From the NCBI RefSeq assembly GCF_014467285.1, contig NZ_NKHR01000020.1, positions 6,034-70,033 on the forward strand: a stretch of DNA of 64,000 nt, read 5' to 3'. Below, piece by piece: positions 26,376 through 34,634 of the stretch (its first letter is position 1; every line of letters starts with the position of its first letter). The notes under the pieces are model-generated. The model saw only the letters and a program-made list of their open reading frames with translations, ran no database searches and was not told the DNA's origin. This DNA comes from Xenorhabdus sp014467285. GTDB lineage: Bacteria > Pseudomonadota > Gammaproteobacteria > Enterobacterales > Enterobacteriaceae. A program made the position numbers and the translations under genes.

Positions 26376-27452
26376 TTAGGTGGATGGTTTTTCATCCTGT
26401 TCGACCGCGAAACACGCGATCAGTTGTTCGCCATATTGCTTTAACTTAGGCTGGAATTGGTGACATGAGCTAAATGCACGACGGCAACGGGCCGCAAACG
26501 CACACCCCGGAGGTGGGTTCATCGGGCTTGGTAATTCTCCTGTCAGCTTAATACGCTCACGACGCAATTCAGGGTTCAGGCGAGGAGTTGCAGACAACAA
26601 CGCCTGTGTATAAGGATGGCGCGGATTATTGAAAATCATATGCTTGCTGCCTTTTTCAACACAGCGCCCCAAATACATGACCATTACTTCATCTGCAATA
26701 TGCTCAACGACTGAAAGATCGTGGGATATAAAGACGTAAGATAATCCCAAATCCTGCTGCAAGTCCATCATCAAGTTTAAAACCTGCGCTCTCACCGAAA
26801 CATCCAACGCAGAAACAGGTTCATCCGCAATCACAACATCAGGGTTTAACATCAACCCACGAGCAATAGCAATACGTTGACGCTGACCACCGGAAAACAT
26901 GTGTGGATAACGCGAATAATGTTCGTACTTTAATCCCACTTTCTCCATCATTTGCAAGACTTTTTCCTTGCGTTCAGATGCCGTAAGCGAAGTATTAATC
27001 AGCAGCGGTTCTTCCAGAATCTGCCCAACTTTTTTACGGGGATTCAAGGAAGAATAAGGGTTTTGGAATACGATTTGGATTTTCTGGCGACGCAGTTTCT
27101 CTGCTTCTTTATTTGGCACTAATAGATCCTGTCCCAGATAATAAAGCTCCCCATCGGTCGGTTTTTCAATCATGGTCAGTAAGCGACCCAGCGTGGATTT
27201 TCCACATCCTGATTCCCCGACAACGGCCAGCGTTTTGCCTTTCTCCAGCTCAAATGAAACACCATCCAATGCCTTAACCATACGCTCAGGCGAGAATATG
27301 CCCGTTTTCACCGGATAATATTTCTTCAGCTCAGTGGCTTTCAGCAAAGGCACTGTCACCGTTTCCCGTACATGATTTGCTTGTACATGGTTTTCATCTA
27401 CAAGGTTTTCATCTACGAGGTTTTCATCTATATAGTTTTGTTGAACACTCAT
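26376..27452 (-). CDS. dppF: Dipeptide ABC transporter ATPase DppF
   Basis: A 358-residue ATPase of the dipeptide importer. Walker A is GESGCGKST, the signature is FSGGQRQRIAIARGLML, and Walker B is VVIADEPVSALDVS. The C-terminal oligopeptide-transporter domain has a cysteine cluster (PPGCAFAARCRRAFSSC). Compared with E. coli DppF, the N-terminus carries about 20 extra residues containing a DENLV-type repeat encoded by a 15-bp tandem repeat. The start overlaps the dppD stop by 4 bases. It pairs with DppD to power the DppBC channel at the inner membrane. Confidence 0.96.
   Translation of the reverse strand: MSVQQNYIDENLVDENLVDENHVQANHVRETVTVPLLKATELKKYYPVKTGIFSPERMVKALDGVSFELEKGKTLAVVGESGCGKSTLGRLLTMIEKPTDGELYYLGQDLLVPNKEAEKLRRQKIQIVFQNPYSSLNPRKKVGQILEEPLLINTSLTASERKEKVLQMMEKVGLKYEHYSRYPHMFSGGQRQRIAIARGLMLNPDVVIADEPVSALDVSVRAQVLNLMMDLQQDLGLSYVFISHDLSVVEHIADEVMVMYLGRCVEKGSKHMIFNNPRHPYTQALLSATPRLNPELRRERIKLTGELPSPMNPPPGCAFAARCRRAFSSCHQFQPKLKQYGEQLIACFAVEQDEKPST
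27389..27433 (-). repeat. 15-bp tandem repeat x3 inside dppF 5' end
   Basis: Three units of GGTTTTCATCTACAA and near copies (ending CGA and TAT) lie in frame in dppF and encode repeated DENLV-like pentapeptides. Changes in copy number would keep the frame because the unit is a multiple of 3. Confidence 0.8.
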
Positions 27453-28429
27453 ACTGTCGGCCTCCCCCCATCATCCAACGGCATATGGCATTTAACCTGA
27501 CGGCTCCCCACTGATTTCAGGGGAGGTTCCTCCTTACGGCAATGATCATTGGCATAAGGACAACGAGGATTGAGCAGACACCCTGTCGGACGATCATATC
27601 TTCCGGGGACAACACCGGGCAACGACGCTAAACGGGATTTGTCTACCGCAAATTCTGGCAATGCACGCAATAATGCCTGTGTATAAGGATGACGTGGCGC
27701 GCGGAAAATTTCTGTTGCTTTGCCAATTTCAACTACCTGCCCGGCATACATCACAATGATATGGTGGGCAGCTTCTGCGACTAACGCCAAATCATGGGTG
27801 ATCAAGAGTAATGCCATGTTTTCCTGCTGCTGCAACTCCAGTAGCAATTCGATGATTTGTGCCTGAATCGTGACATCCAGTGCCGTCGTAGGTTCATCAG
27901 CAATCAGGAGTTTCGGACGACAGGCAATAGCCATGGCTATCATCACGCGCTGACTCATCCCACCCGATAATTGGTGTGGATAAACATCCAAACGGGAAGC
28001 CGGATCGGGAATACCTACTTGTGTTAATAGATCGATTGCCCGCTGGTGCCGGGTTTTTTTATTACCGCCCTGATGGATTTTCAGCGCTTCCATGATCTGA
28101 TAGCCGACGGTGTAGCACGGGTTAAGGCTGGTCATGGGATCCTGAAAAATCATCGCCACTTCCGCCCCCACTAACTGGCGCCGCTCTTTTTCTGAGATTT
28201 TAGTCAGATCACGACCATCGAATTCCATTTTCTTAGCCGTAACTCTGCCCGGATAATCGATCAGCCCCATAATTGCCAATGAACTAACTGATTTACCTGA
28301 GCCTGATTCTCCGACAATCCCGACAACCTCTCCCTGCTCGATACTGTAGCTGATACGGTCAACGGCGCGGAAAGGTGCATCTTCATCCCCGAAGTGCACC
28401 GATAATTGGTCTACATTCAACAATGCCAT
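27449..28429 (-). CDS. dppD: Dipeptide ABC transporter ATPase DppD
   Basis: A 326-residue ATPase. Walker A is GESGSGKSV, signature LSGGMSQRVMIAMAIACRPK, Walker B LLIADEPTTALDVT. The C-terminal domain has the Cys motif CLLNPRCPYANDHC and a later Cys, the arrangement that binds an iron-sulfur cluster in related peptide-importer ATPases (family knowledge). It acts with DppF on the cytoplasmic face of the membrane. The gene starts 12 bases after dppC. Confidence 0.96.
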   Translation of the reverse strand: MALLNVDQLSVHFGDEDAPFRAVDRISYSIEQGEVVGIVGESGSGKSVSSLAIMGLIDYPGRVTAKKMEFDGRDLTKISEKERRQLVGAEVAMIFQDPMTSLNPCYTVGYQIMEALKIHQGGNKKTRHQRAIDLLTQVGIPDPASRLDVYPHQLSGGMSQRVMIAMAIACRPKLLIADEPTTALDVTIQAQIIELLLELQQQENMALLLITHDLALVAEAAHHIIVMYAGQVVEIGKATEIFRAPRHPYTQALLRALPEFAVDKSRLASLPGVVPGRYDRPTGCLLNPRCPYANDHCRKEEPPLKSVGSRQVKCHMPLDDGGRPTV

Positions 28430-28441
28430 TTCACAATACCC

Positions 28442-29344
28442 CTACTGCTTGAGCTTAGGATCGAGTGCATCACGCAACCCGTCTCCCATCAGGTTAAACG
28501 CCAGTACCGTCAATAGAATTGTCAGCCCCGGAAAGGTCACAACCCACCATGCACTCTGGGCAAATTGCAAAACATCCGCCAACATGGTTCCCCATTCTGG
28601 CGTCGGCGGTTGTGCCCCCATCCCCAGAAATCCTAAAGCGGCCATATCGAGAATGGCGTTTGAAAACCCTAATGACGCCTGCACAATTAACGGTGCAAGG
28701 CAGTTTGGCAGGATATTGATGAACATTTGTCGCACGGCTCCCGCGCCAGCCACTTGAGAGGCCGTCACGTAATCGCGGTTGACTTCAACCAACACGGCTG
28801 CCCTCGTTAAGCGGATATAATGAGGCAAGGCGACAAAAGTCAAAGCCAGTGACGCATTAACAATGGATGGGCCGAAGATCGCGACCAATACTAATGCCAG
28901 CAACAGGCTTGGCAAAGCCAGCATAATATCGACGATACGCATGATAGTGGTATCCACAATACCGCCGACATAACCCGCCAGCACTCCCAGCGTAATCCCC
29001 ATCAGCAATGACATCACTACAACCAGACAGCCCACCAGCAATGAGAGCCGTGCGCCATACATCAGGCGGGATAAAATGTCGCGACCAACATCATCTGTAC
29101 CGAGGATAAACTGCCAGCTTCCCCCTTCCTGCCATACCGGAGGGGTCAGTAAAGCATCACGAAACTGTTCTGCCGGTCCGTGTGGCGCCAATACACCCGC
29201 CAATAATGCAACCAGCAACATCAGTACAATATAAACAAGGCCGATCACCGCGCCTTTATTACGTTTAAAGTAATGCCAGAACTCCTGCATCGGCGTCATC
29301 AATTTTGGTGCACCCGATACCGCTGGCTCAGTTGTTTGAGTCAT
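28442..29344 (-). CDS. dppC: Dipeptide ABC transporter permease DppC
   Basis: The ATG at 29344 is chosen over an adjacent ATG at 29347 and an upstream frame extension, since AGGAG sits 6 bases before it. The 300-residue protein matches E. coli DppC: MTPMQEFWHYFKRNKGAVIG, LGTDDVGRDILSRLMYGARL, ALGFLGMGAQPPTPEWGTML and LMGDGLRDALDPKLKQ. Five or six membrane helices and the EAA-loop (AALGFLGMG) are present. It forms the translocation channel with DppB and starts 10 bases after dppB. Confidence 0.96.
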   Translation of the reverse strand: MTQTTEPAVSGAPKLMTPMQEFWHYFKRNKGAVIGLVYIVLMLLVALLAGVLAPHGPAEQFRDALLTPPVWQEGGSWQFILGTDDVGRDILSRLMYGARLSLLVGCLVVVMSLLMGITLGVLAGYVGGIVDTTIMRIVDIMLALPSLLLALVLVAIFGPSIVNASLALTFVALPHYIRLTRAAVLVEVNRDYVTASQVAGAGAVRQMFINILPNCLAPLIVQASLGFSNAILDMAALGFLGMGAQPPTPEWGTMLADVLQFAQSAWWVVTFPGLTILLTVLAFNLMGDGLRDALDPKLKQ

Positions 29345-29354
29345 CATGTGCTCC

Positions 29355-30374
29355 TTATTTATTATGACGAATACGCGGATTGACAACGCCATACAGCAAA
29401 TCAACCACCAGGTTGACCAAAATGATCATCGTCGCAGCCAGCAATACCCCACCCTGCACCACCGGATAATCACGACGCTGCAAAGCATCAATCAACCAAC
29501 GCCCCAATCCCGGCCACGAAAAAATAGTTTCGGTCAGAATTGCCCCCGCCAGCATAATGCCCACTTGCAGGCCGATTACTGTCACCACCGGTAACAACGC
29601 GTTACGCAACGCATGAACGATAATGACACGGATACGACTCAAACCTTTTGCACGAGCAGTACGGATATAATCTTCACCCAACACTTCCAGCATGGAAGAA
29701 CGGGTCATGCGCACAATCACCGCCAACGGGATCGTCCCTAGCACAATCGCTGGCAGAATCATGTGCATCACGGCATCAACAAAGTCCCCCTCTTCTCCCC
29801 AAATCAGCGTATCAATCAGCATAAATCCCGTCAGGGGATTGCTGTCATCAAGAAATACGCTGTCGCTTATTCGGCCGGAAACAGGGGTGAGATCCCACTG
29901 GACGGAAACCAACATAATCAACATGATCCCCCACCAGAAAATTGGCATGGAGTAACCCGTCAGAGACAAACCAATCGCTGTGTGATCAAAAACCGAGCCA
30001 CGTTTGACCGCTGCCAATACCCCGACAGGAATACCCACGGATATGGCAAATAACATGGCACAAATACCCAATTCGAAAGTCGCCTTAAACCGTGGAACAA
30101 ATTCGTCCCATACCGGAATACGACTTTTTAGGGAAATCCCTAAATCACCATGCAGCACGCCATTGATATAATGAAGATATTGTTCCCAGAGAGGTTTATC
30201 CAACCCCATTTCAGCCATTAATTGGGCGTGTCGCTCAGCAGAAATACCCCGTTCTCCCGCCATAATCAGCACGGGATCACCGGGGATCATATGCACGAAA
30301 GCGAACGTCAGCAGCGTAATACCAATAAACGTCGGGATCACTAATCCCAAACGTCGGAGGATAAATTGCAGCAT
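29355..30374 (-). CDS. dppB: Dipeptide ABC transporter permease DppB
   Basis: A 339-residue inner-membrane permease with N-terminal MLQFILRRLGLVIPTFIGIT, the typical FVHMIPGDPVLIMAGERG segment, and the C-terminal AILTETIFSWPGLGRWLIDA block. About six transmembrane helices are visible. It pairs with DppC. A 145-base gap with a strong hairpin separates it from dppA, as expected for an operon in which the binding protein is made in excess. Confidence 0.96.
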   Translation of the reverse strand: MLQFILRRLGLVIPTFIGITLLTFAFVHMIPGDPVLIMAGERGISAERHAQLMAEMGLDKPLWEQYLHYINGVLHGDLGISLKSRIPVWDEFVPRFKATFELGICAMLFAISVGIPVGVLAAVKRGSVFDHTAIGLSLTGYSMPIFWWGIMLIMLVSVQWDLTPVSGRISDSVFLDDSNPLTGFMLIDTLIWGEEGDFVDAVMHMILPAIVLGTIPLAVIVRMTRSSMLEVLGEDYIRTARAKGLSRIRVIIVHALRNALLPVVTVIGLQVGIMLAGAILTETIFSWPGLGRWLIDALQRRDYPVVQGGVLLAATMIILVNLVVDLLYGVVNPRIRHNK

Positions 30375-30462
30375 ATCCTGAATTCTCTTTTTAAAAACCA
30401 GTTACGGCTCTTAAGGCCGCTTGGTGTAATACACGTGTTTACTTGCCCATCAGAGAAGCGAA

Positions 30463-30493
30463 ACCATCCCCGCAGAGAAATCTGGGGGATGGT
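30463..30493 (-). terminator. Intercistronic stem-loop between dppA and dppB
   Basis: ACCATCCCC and GGGGATGGT pair as a 9-bp GC-rich stem 27 bases after the dppA stop. Only TTCG-type sequence follows, so it is likely a partial terminator or a 3' end protector that raises dppA mRNA over dppBCDF mRNA. Confidence 0.7.
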
Positions 30494-30519
30494 TAATCAC
30501 AACAGCTCAATAGCAAGAA

Positions 30520-32130
30520 TTATTTGAGATCAACGTAGTAGAAAAGATGTCTGCCGAGCGGATCAACCTCATATCCTTTCACCTCTTTACGGATTGGCTC
30601 ATAAACCGTAGAGTGGGCAATGATTAATGCTGGGGCCTGCTCATGCATCACAACCTGCGCCTGCTTATAAAGTTCTGTGCGCTTATTGACATCAGCGGTT
30701 TCGCGCGCTGGCTGAATAACATCCTCAAATGGCTTGTAACACCATTTTGAATAGTTAGAGCCTTTCTCTTTCGCCGCACAACTAAACAAGGTGCCGAAGA
30801 AGTTATCAGGATCACCGTTATCCCCTGTCCATCCCATCATCACCGTTTTCGGTTCACCATCTTTAGCCCGTTTCAGGTATTCACCCCATTCATAACTGAC
30901 AATCTTGGCCTTAACGCCAATTTTCATCCAGTCGGCCTGAATCATTTCCGCCATGCGGCGGGCATTTGGGTTATATGGGCGCTGTACCGGCATTGCCCAC
31001 AGATCAGTTTCAAAACCATTCGGGAAACCGGCCTCTTTCAACAGTTCCTTAGCCTTGGCGGGATCATAGGTGTAATCTTTGATATCTTTATCGTAGCTCC
31101 ACATTGTCGGAGGGATCAGGTTTTTTGCTTTCTGCCCTGCGCCCTGATACACAGCCTCAATGATGGCGTCTTTGTTCACTGCCATCGTCAGCGCCTGACG
31201 CACTTTCAGGTTATCCAGTGGCTGCTTGGTGACATTGAAAGAAAGGTATCCCACGTTCAAGCCGGCCTGCTCCATCACAGTAATGTTTTTATCCTGCTTC
31301 ATGCGGGATATATCTGCCGGGTTTGGATATGGCATTATCTGGCATTCATTTTTCTGCAATTTTGCATAGCGGACAGAAGCATCAGGCGTAATGGAGAACA
31401 CCAAACGATCAATTTTCGCTGCTCCTTCCCAGTAATCTTTAAATGCCTTATAGAGAATACGTGAATCTTTCTGATACTGCATAAGCTGGAATGGACCAGT
31501 ACCAATTGGGTCCAGGTCAACTTTCTCTGGCGTTCCCGCTTTCAACATCACATCAGCATATTCTTTGGACAGAATAGAAGCGAAATCCATCGCTAAATTA
31601 GCTATGAAAGGCGCTTCAGGACGTGACAATACAAAGCGAACGGTATAATCATCGACTTTTTCTATTTTGTTGATGATGTTACCCATATCCATACCAGTGA
31701 AATATTCGTAGCTGCCGCCAGAGATCTGATGGTACGGGTGATTTTTATCCTTCTGGCGCATAAAAGTAAAAATCACATCATCGGCATTAAAATCACGAGT
31801 GGGTTTAAATGCCTTATTGCCATGCCATTTCACACCCTTACGCAAATAGAAAGTATAGGATTTGCCATCTTCACTTACATCCCAGCGTTCAGATAAGCTC
31901 GGAATGATCGCTGTTGAACCAGCTTTAAAATCCACCAGACGGTTATAGATCTGCCTGGAAGTTGCATCATAAGTTGTGCCTGAGGTGAATAACTGCGGAT
32001 TGAAGCCTTCAGGAGAGCCTTCAGAACAGTAAACCAACGTTTTTGCCTGAATACTGGCTGAGACAGCCAATGCGACAAAAGCGATTCCCAGTTTCAATAA
32101 ACTGGACTGTTTTTTTTTGGAGATTGCCAT
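30520..32130 (-). CDS. dppA: Periplasmic dipeptide-binding protein DppA
   Basis: A 536-residue periplasmic binding protein: signal peptide with LGIAFVALAVSASIQA then mature KTLVYCSEGSPEGFNPQLFT. Blocks such as GTTYDATSRQIYNRLVDF, DPIGTGPFQLMQYQKDSRIL and MGWTGDNGDPDNFFGTLFSC match enterobacterial DppA. It delivers dipeptides (and in E. coli haem and mediates peptide chemotaxis) to DppBCDF. GGAG lies 8 bases before the start. In relatives dppA is repressed by the sRNA GcvB; the A/C-rich leader just before the start would suit this, but it is not shown. Confidence 0.97.
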   Translation of the reverse strand: MAISKKKQSSLLKLGIAFVALAVSASIQAKTLVYCSEGSPEGFNPQLFTSGTTYDATSRQIYNRLVDFKAGSTAIIPSLSERWDVSEDGKSYTFYLRKGVKWHGNKAFKPTRDFNADDVIFTFMRQKDKNHPYHQISGGSYEYFTGMDMGNIINKIEKVDDYTVRFVLSRPEAPFIANLAMDFASILSKEYADVMLKAGTPEKVDLDPIGTGPFQLMQYQKDSRILYKAFKDYWEGAAKIDRLVFSITPDASVRYAKLQKNECQIMPYPNPADISRMKQDKNITVMEQAGLNVGYLSFNVTKQPLDNLKVRQALTMAVNKDAIIEAVYQGAGQKAKNLIPPTMWSYDKDIKDYTYDPAKAKELLKEAGFPNGFETDLWAMPVQRPYNPNARRMAEMIQADWMKIGVKAKIVSYEWGEYLKRAKDGEPKTVMMGWTGDNGDPDNFFGTLFSCAAKEKGSNYSKWCYKPFEDVIQPARETADVNKRTELYKQAQVVMHEQAPALIIAHSTVYEPIRKEVKGYEVDPLGRHLFYYVDLK

Positions 32131-33214
32131 TACTTGAACTCCGTTTGTGATGTTTAGCTTGTTTTATTATTTTTCGCTTATCAATTAATCAATTGTTATG
32201 CCTGACGTCAACATCATCACACACAACACCAGAAACATAAGGAAAACATAAAAGAAAAGAATTATTAACAATGATGGTTAAAAAACATGACGTAAAGCAC
32301 ACAAAATAGACAAATCAACTAAATATTAAGCAAACAGAAAGAATTAATCTCTGGTGATGATAATTTTGAATTTGTGACTGCATGCTTAAATAACGAGCAG
32401 CATAGCTTATGAAAAAGGCAGGAATATATAAGATAAGAATATGATCTAATCAGGAGAATTGATTTAAATATAACCAGTTAAAGCAAATTCCATAACATTA
32501 CTTATTCAATTAACAGATATGACTATTAATTTAATTAATTGATCATAATGGCATGACTATCCAAGCAAATATGCACGAGGTGAAAACACACTTGTAAGAG
32601 GTCGTCTGATCTGCCCTAGATTATTTTCAACTCATTAAATAAGGGATATACTCAACAAACTTGAAGATACATGATTAAAAATTCATATTATACTGATTTT
32701 ATAGAATAAAAAATCATGACAAACCTGCATCTTGAAGTTAAATTGATATAAATAGTTTTCACATTTATCGTCCATTGATGAAATTATTAAAATATTGAGT
32801 TAATACATTGGATTATTAATTTATCATTGATAGAATACTGAAATGATAATTATTATATTACATAGGTTATTTTCACCTATCCATTTTAGTATAATTAGAC
32901 CACTTCGATAAATGTAGATTAAAAAACAATAGATAATTTAGATAATCTAAAATACTACCTGAAATTCTTATAAGTTACAGAACATAGACTATTTATGGAT
33001 TCCATTACTTTATTTATTTATTTAACCTAAGTTTTTTGTCTTGGAATTATTTTTGTAATATCTTTGTTTTTTCATTCCTACAAATAACTTGTGTTTTATT
33101 CTATTTTTTCATGCTATATTAATTTTGTGAGCGCTCTAGTAATGACTATTTATTCCACCTTGCTTTATAATTCTATTATTTTATCATGTGTTATAAATGA
33201 AATGAGAGGTTATT
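32131..33214. other. About 1.1 kb of AT-rich DNA upstream of dppA
   Basis: No credible gene on either strand up to the small gene at 33215. The part nearest 32131 is the dppA leader and promoter region. The rest is very AT-rich with many short stop-interrupted frames. In E. coli the equivalent interval between dppA and the tRNA gene is short, so this is an expanded, probably acquired or decayed, stretch. Confidence 0.6.
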
Positions 33215-33493
33215 ATGAGAATAACAGCTTGGGCTCCTCCATTAACATGGGGGCCATGGATTGGATTAGAAAATCATGTAGGATCTTACGCATATACAGT
33301 TTCACTCGATACTATTTCTCAAGCCCCTTCCTCATTTGATGTTGAAATTCAATATGCAACAAACGGAGGTTATAGGACTGTAACTACAATGGGCCCAGGT
33401 TCATATCAAATCAGAGGTAATGATGGTGCTGGTCAAGATCGTATTCGTTTCAAAAGCCATTCAATAGGGCAGTCAATTGAAGTAACATATTAA
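33215..33493 (+). CDS. Small beta-rich protein of unknown function
   Basis: A 92-residue protein with a good ribosome-binding site (GAGAGG, 5 bases before ATG). It begins MRITAWAPPLTWGPWIGLEN, has no signal peptide, no Cys and no membrane helix, and alternates hydrophobic and polar residues in a way that predicts an all-beta fold (FDVEIQYATNGGYRTVTTMG, DRIRFKSHSIGQSIEVTY). I do not recognise the family. Codon use is AT-rich like its surroundings. It is monocistronic, faces the lipoprotein gene at 33571 tail to tail, and is followed by a hairpin terminator. It may be a secreted or stress-type small protein; nothing in the sequence decides this. Confidence 0.6.
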   Translation: MRITAWAPPLTWGPWIGLENHVGSYAYTVSLDTISQAPSSFDVEIQYATNGGYRTVTTMGPGSYQIRGNDGAGQDRIRFKSHSIGQSIEVTY

Positions 33494-33526
33494 AACTCCT
33501 TATTTTTATTTTTTAATATAATTAAT

Positions 33527-33563
33527 CTATGGCTTCTTTCGTAAATAAGAAAGCAAGCCATAG
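33527..33563. terminator. Hairpin between two convergent small genes
   Basis: CTATGGCTT and AAGCCATAG form a 9-bp stem extended by CTTTC/GAAAG with one bulged base. It lies 33 bases after the 33493 stop and 7 bases from the end of the opposing gene, so it probably ends both transcripts. Confidence 0.7.
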
Positions 33564-33570
33564 GTTTATA

Positions 33571-33945
33571 TTAGTTCAATGAGTCAACTATTTTTTTGAG
33601 TGATAAGGTAGAATCAACAGCTTGATAAAATCCATTTTCAGTTTTTATTGGAGCATTTGTGTAAACATCTTTAAGTATAAATTTTTTATCAAATAGAACA
33701 GATACTTTTTTACCTACACTTTTTTTCCAGAAAATATTAAATGATTCACTGCAATTAGTATTTCTTTTTATTTTTATGAAAATAACATTGTTTTTTTCTT
33801 CAGGGGTAAATCTTTCTATACATGATTTTGTTAAGTGAAAGGTTTCACTATCTGTCTTATAATCCATAGAGAAAGGTTTTTGCGTTGAAATACAACCTGA
33901 AACACTTATTACTAATACAGATAGTATACTAAATAATAATTTCAT
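33571..33945 (-). CDS. Putative lipoprotein of unknown function
   Basis: The start is the ATG at 33945, with GGGAA 8 bases upstream; an upstream extension would spoil the signal peptide. The 124-residue product has a lipoprotein signal MKLLFSILSVLVISVSGC with lipobox SVSGC, then a Lys-rich mature domain (FTPEEKNNVIFIKIKRNTNC, FNIFWKKSVGKKVSVLFDKK). Two more cysteines in the mature part could form a disulfide. The GKKVSVLFDKKFILKDVYTN stretch loosely recalls the P1 head domain of SecD-like lipoproteins, a weak resemblance. It could equally be an immunity-type lipoprotein. AT-rich codon use suggests acquisition. Confidence 0.6.
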   Translation of the reverse strand: MKLLFSILSVLVISVSGCISTQKPFSMDYKTDSETFHLTKSCIERFTPEEKNNVIFIKIKRNTNCSESFNIFWKKSVGKKVSVLFDKKFILKDVYTNAPIKTENGFYQAVDSTLSLKKIVDSLN

Positions 33946-34158
33946 CTTTATATTCCCATTTTTCACAGTAAACTTTTTATACATACCATATTATATATAA
34001 AATTATAGGCATGTTGACCTTATAATCCATATCCTTTATCCCAAAATTAGTACATTTCTCATTGTATTTTTTGTAGATAGCGTAGTTGATTGAATCCAAT
34101 ACTGTTCCTAAACAAAGTTAGACTGTTAATTTTTATGTAAAAATAGGATAAAGGATCA

Positions 34159-34287
34159 TGAAGAAACTATCTCTAATGTTATTAATTCCGTTTGCTCTGA
34201 TATGTACAATCTCAAATGGAAGGGTTAACACAAGTTTCTGCTGATAGTATCTTGTCGGAATATGGCATTCGAATAATTAATGCCTGA
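34159..34287 (+). pseudogene. Broken small secreted-protein gene
   Basis: AAGGA precedes an ATG at 34159 that opens a typical signal peptide (MKKLSLMLLIPFALICTIS) but the frame stops after 28 residues. Shifting by one base just after this, a protein-like frame continues (MEGLTQVSADSILSEYGIRI) to a stop at 34285. The two parts together look like one small exported protein split by a frameshift. Family unknown. The alternative is a genuine short leader peptide followed by chance sequence. Confidence 0.4.
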
Positions 34288-34336
34288 TTGTGGGCTTGTA
34301 AGAAAATAGTAAACAATTTTATTTAATTGATATATA

Positions 34337-34367
34337 AGAAAAAACCCCGCTCAAAAGAGCGGGGTTT
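34337..34367 (-). terminator. Terminator of the tRNA-Pro transcript
   Basis: An 11-bp perfect stem (AAACCCCGCTC / GAGCGGGGTTT) with an AAAA/TTTT loop; on the minus strand it runs into a T tract and begins 9 bases after the tRNA 3' end. Confidence 0.92.
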
Positions 34368-34375
34368 CAGAATGC

Positions 34376-34452
34376 TGGTCGGCGAGAGAGGATTCGAACC
34401 TCCGACCCACTGGTCCCAAACCAGTTGCGCTACCAAGCTGCGCTACTCGCCG
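34376..34452 (-). tRNA. proM: tRNA-Pro (anticodon UGG)
   Basis: A 77-base cloverleaf with encoded CCA. Acceptor CGGCGAG pairs with CTCGCCG, the anticodon stem is ACTGG/CCAGT around TTTGGGA (anticodon UGG), and the T-arm has GGTTCGAATCC. The C1-G72 pair is the bacterial tRNA-Pro identity feature. By sequence it matches the E. coli UGG isoacceptor (proM), whereas the E. coli gene at this position next to dpp is the CGG isoacceptor proK, so the symbol reflects sequence and not position. Confidence 0.97.
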
Positions 34453-34464
34453 AAAACGAAGCGC

Positions 34465-34493
34465 ATCTTACTGCCAGCGCCGCAAACCGTCAA
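34465..34493 (-). promoter_or_regulatory. Stable-RNA promoter of tRNA-Pro
   Basis: On the minus strand TTGACG and TAAGAT are separated by exactly 17 bases, and the -10 is followed by a GCGC discriminator, the type that makes stable RNA promoters sensitive to ppGpp. The +1 would lie a few bases before the tRNA 5' end at 34452. Confidence 0.8.
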
Positions 34494-34569
34494 TACCTTT
34501 TTAAAGATAAGTGATTAGTTGATGATAATCCATCCAAAACAGACGCTTTATCGCCATTGCAGACAGTAA

Positions 34570-34597
34570 AAAGCCCCGCCAATTAGAGCAGGGCTTT
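34570..34597 (-). terminator. Rho-independent terminator downstream of glyS
   Basis: On the minus strand AAAGCCCTGC pairs with GCGGGGCTTT (one G-U pair) around an 8-base loop and is followed by further T residues. It lies about 38 bases after the glyS stop. Confidence 0.85.
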
Positions 34598-34634
34598 GCA
34601 TCAGGGCGATTACACTAAACCAATAAATCAGAAA

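Larger units (their letters stand above)
33946..34375. other. AT-rich spacer with a gene relic, before tRNA-Pro
   Basis: Apart from the small broken gene at 34159-34287 and the tRNA terminator at 34337-34367, I see nothing with coding character in these 430 bases. Confidence 0.5.

Noticed and set aside
33091..33339. 82-residue plus-strand frame overlapping the small gene at 33215
   Set aside because: Other frame; no ribosome-binding site. The 33215 start has a good one and a more protein-like sequence.
34327..34518. 63-residue plus-strand frame containing GERGFEPPTHWSQTSCATKL
   Set aside because: It is the antisense reading of tRNA-Pro, a well-known false gene.
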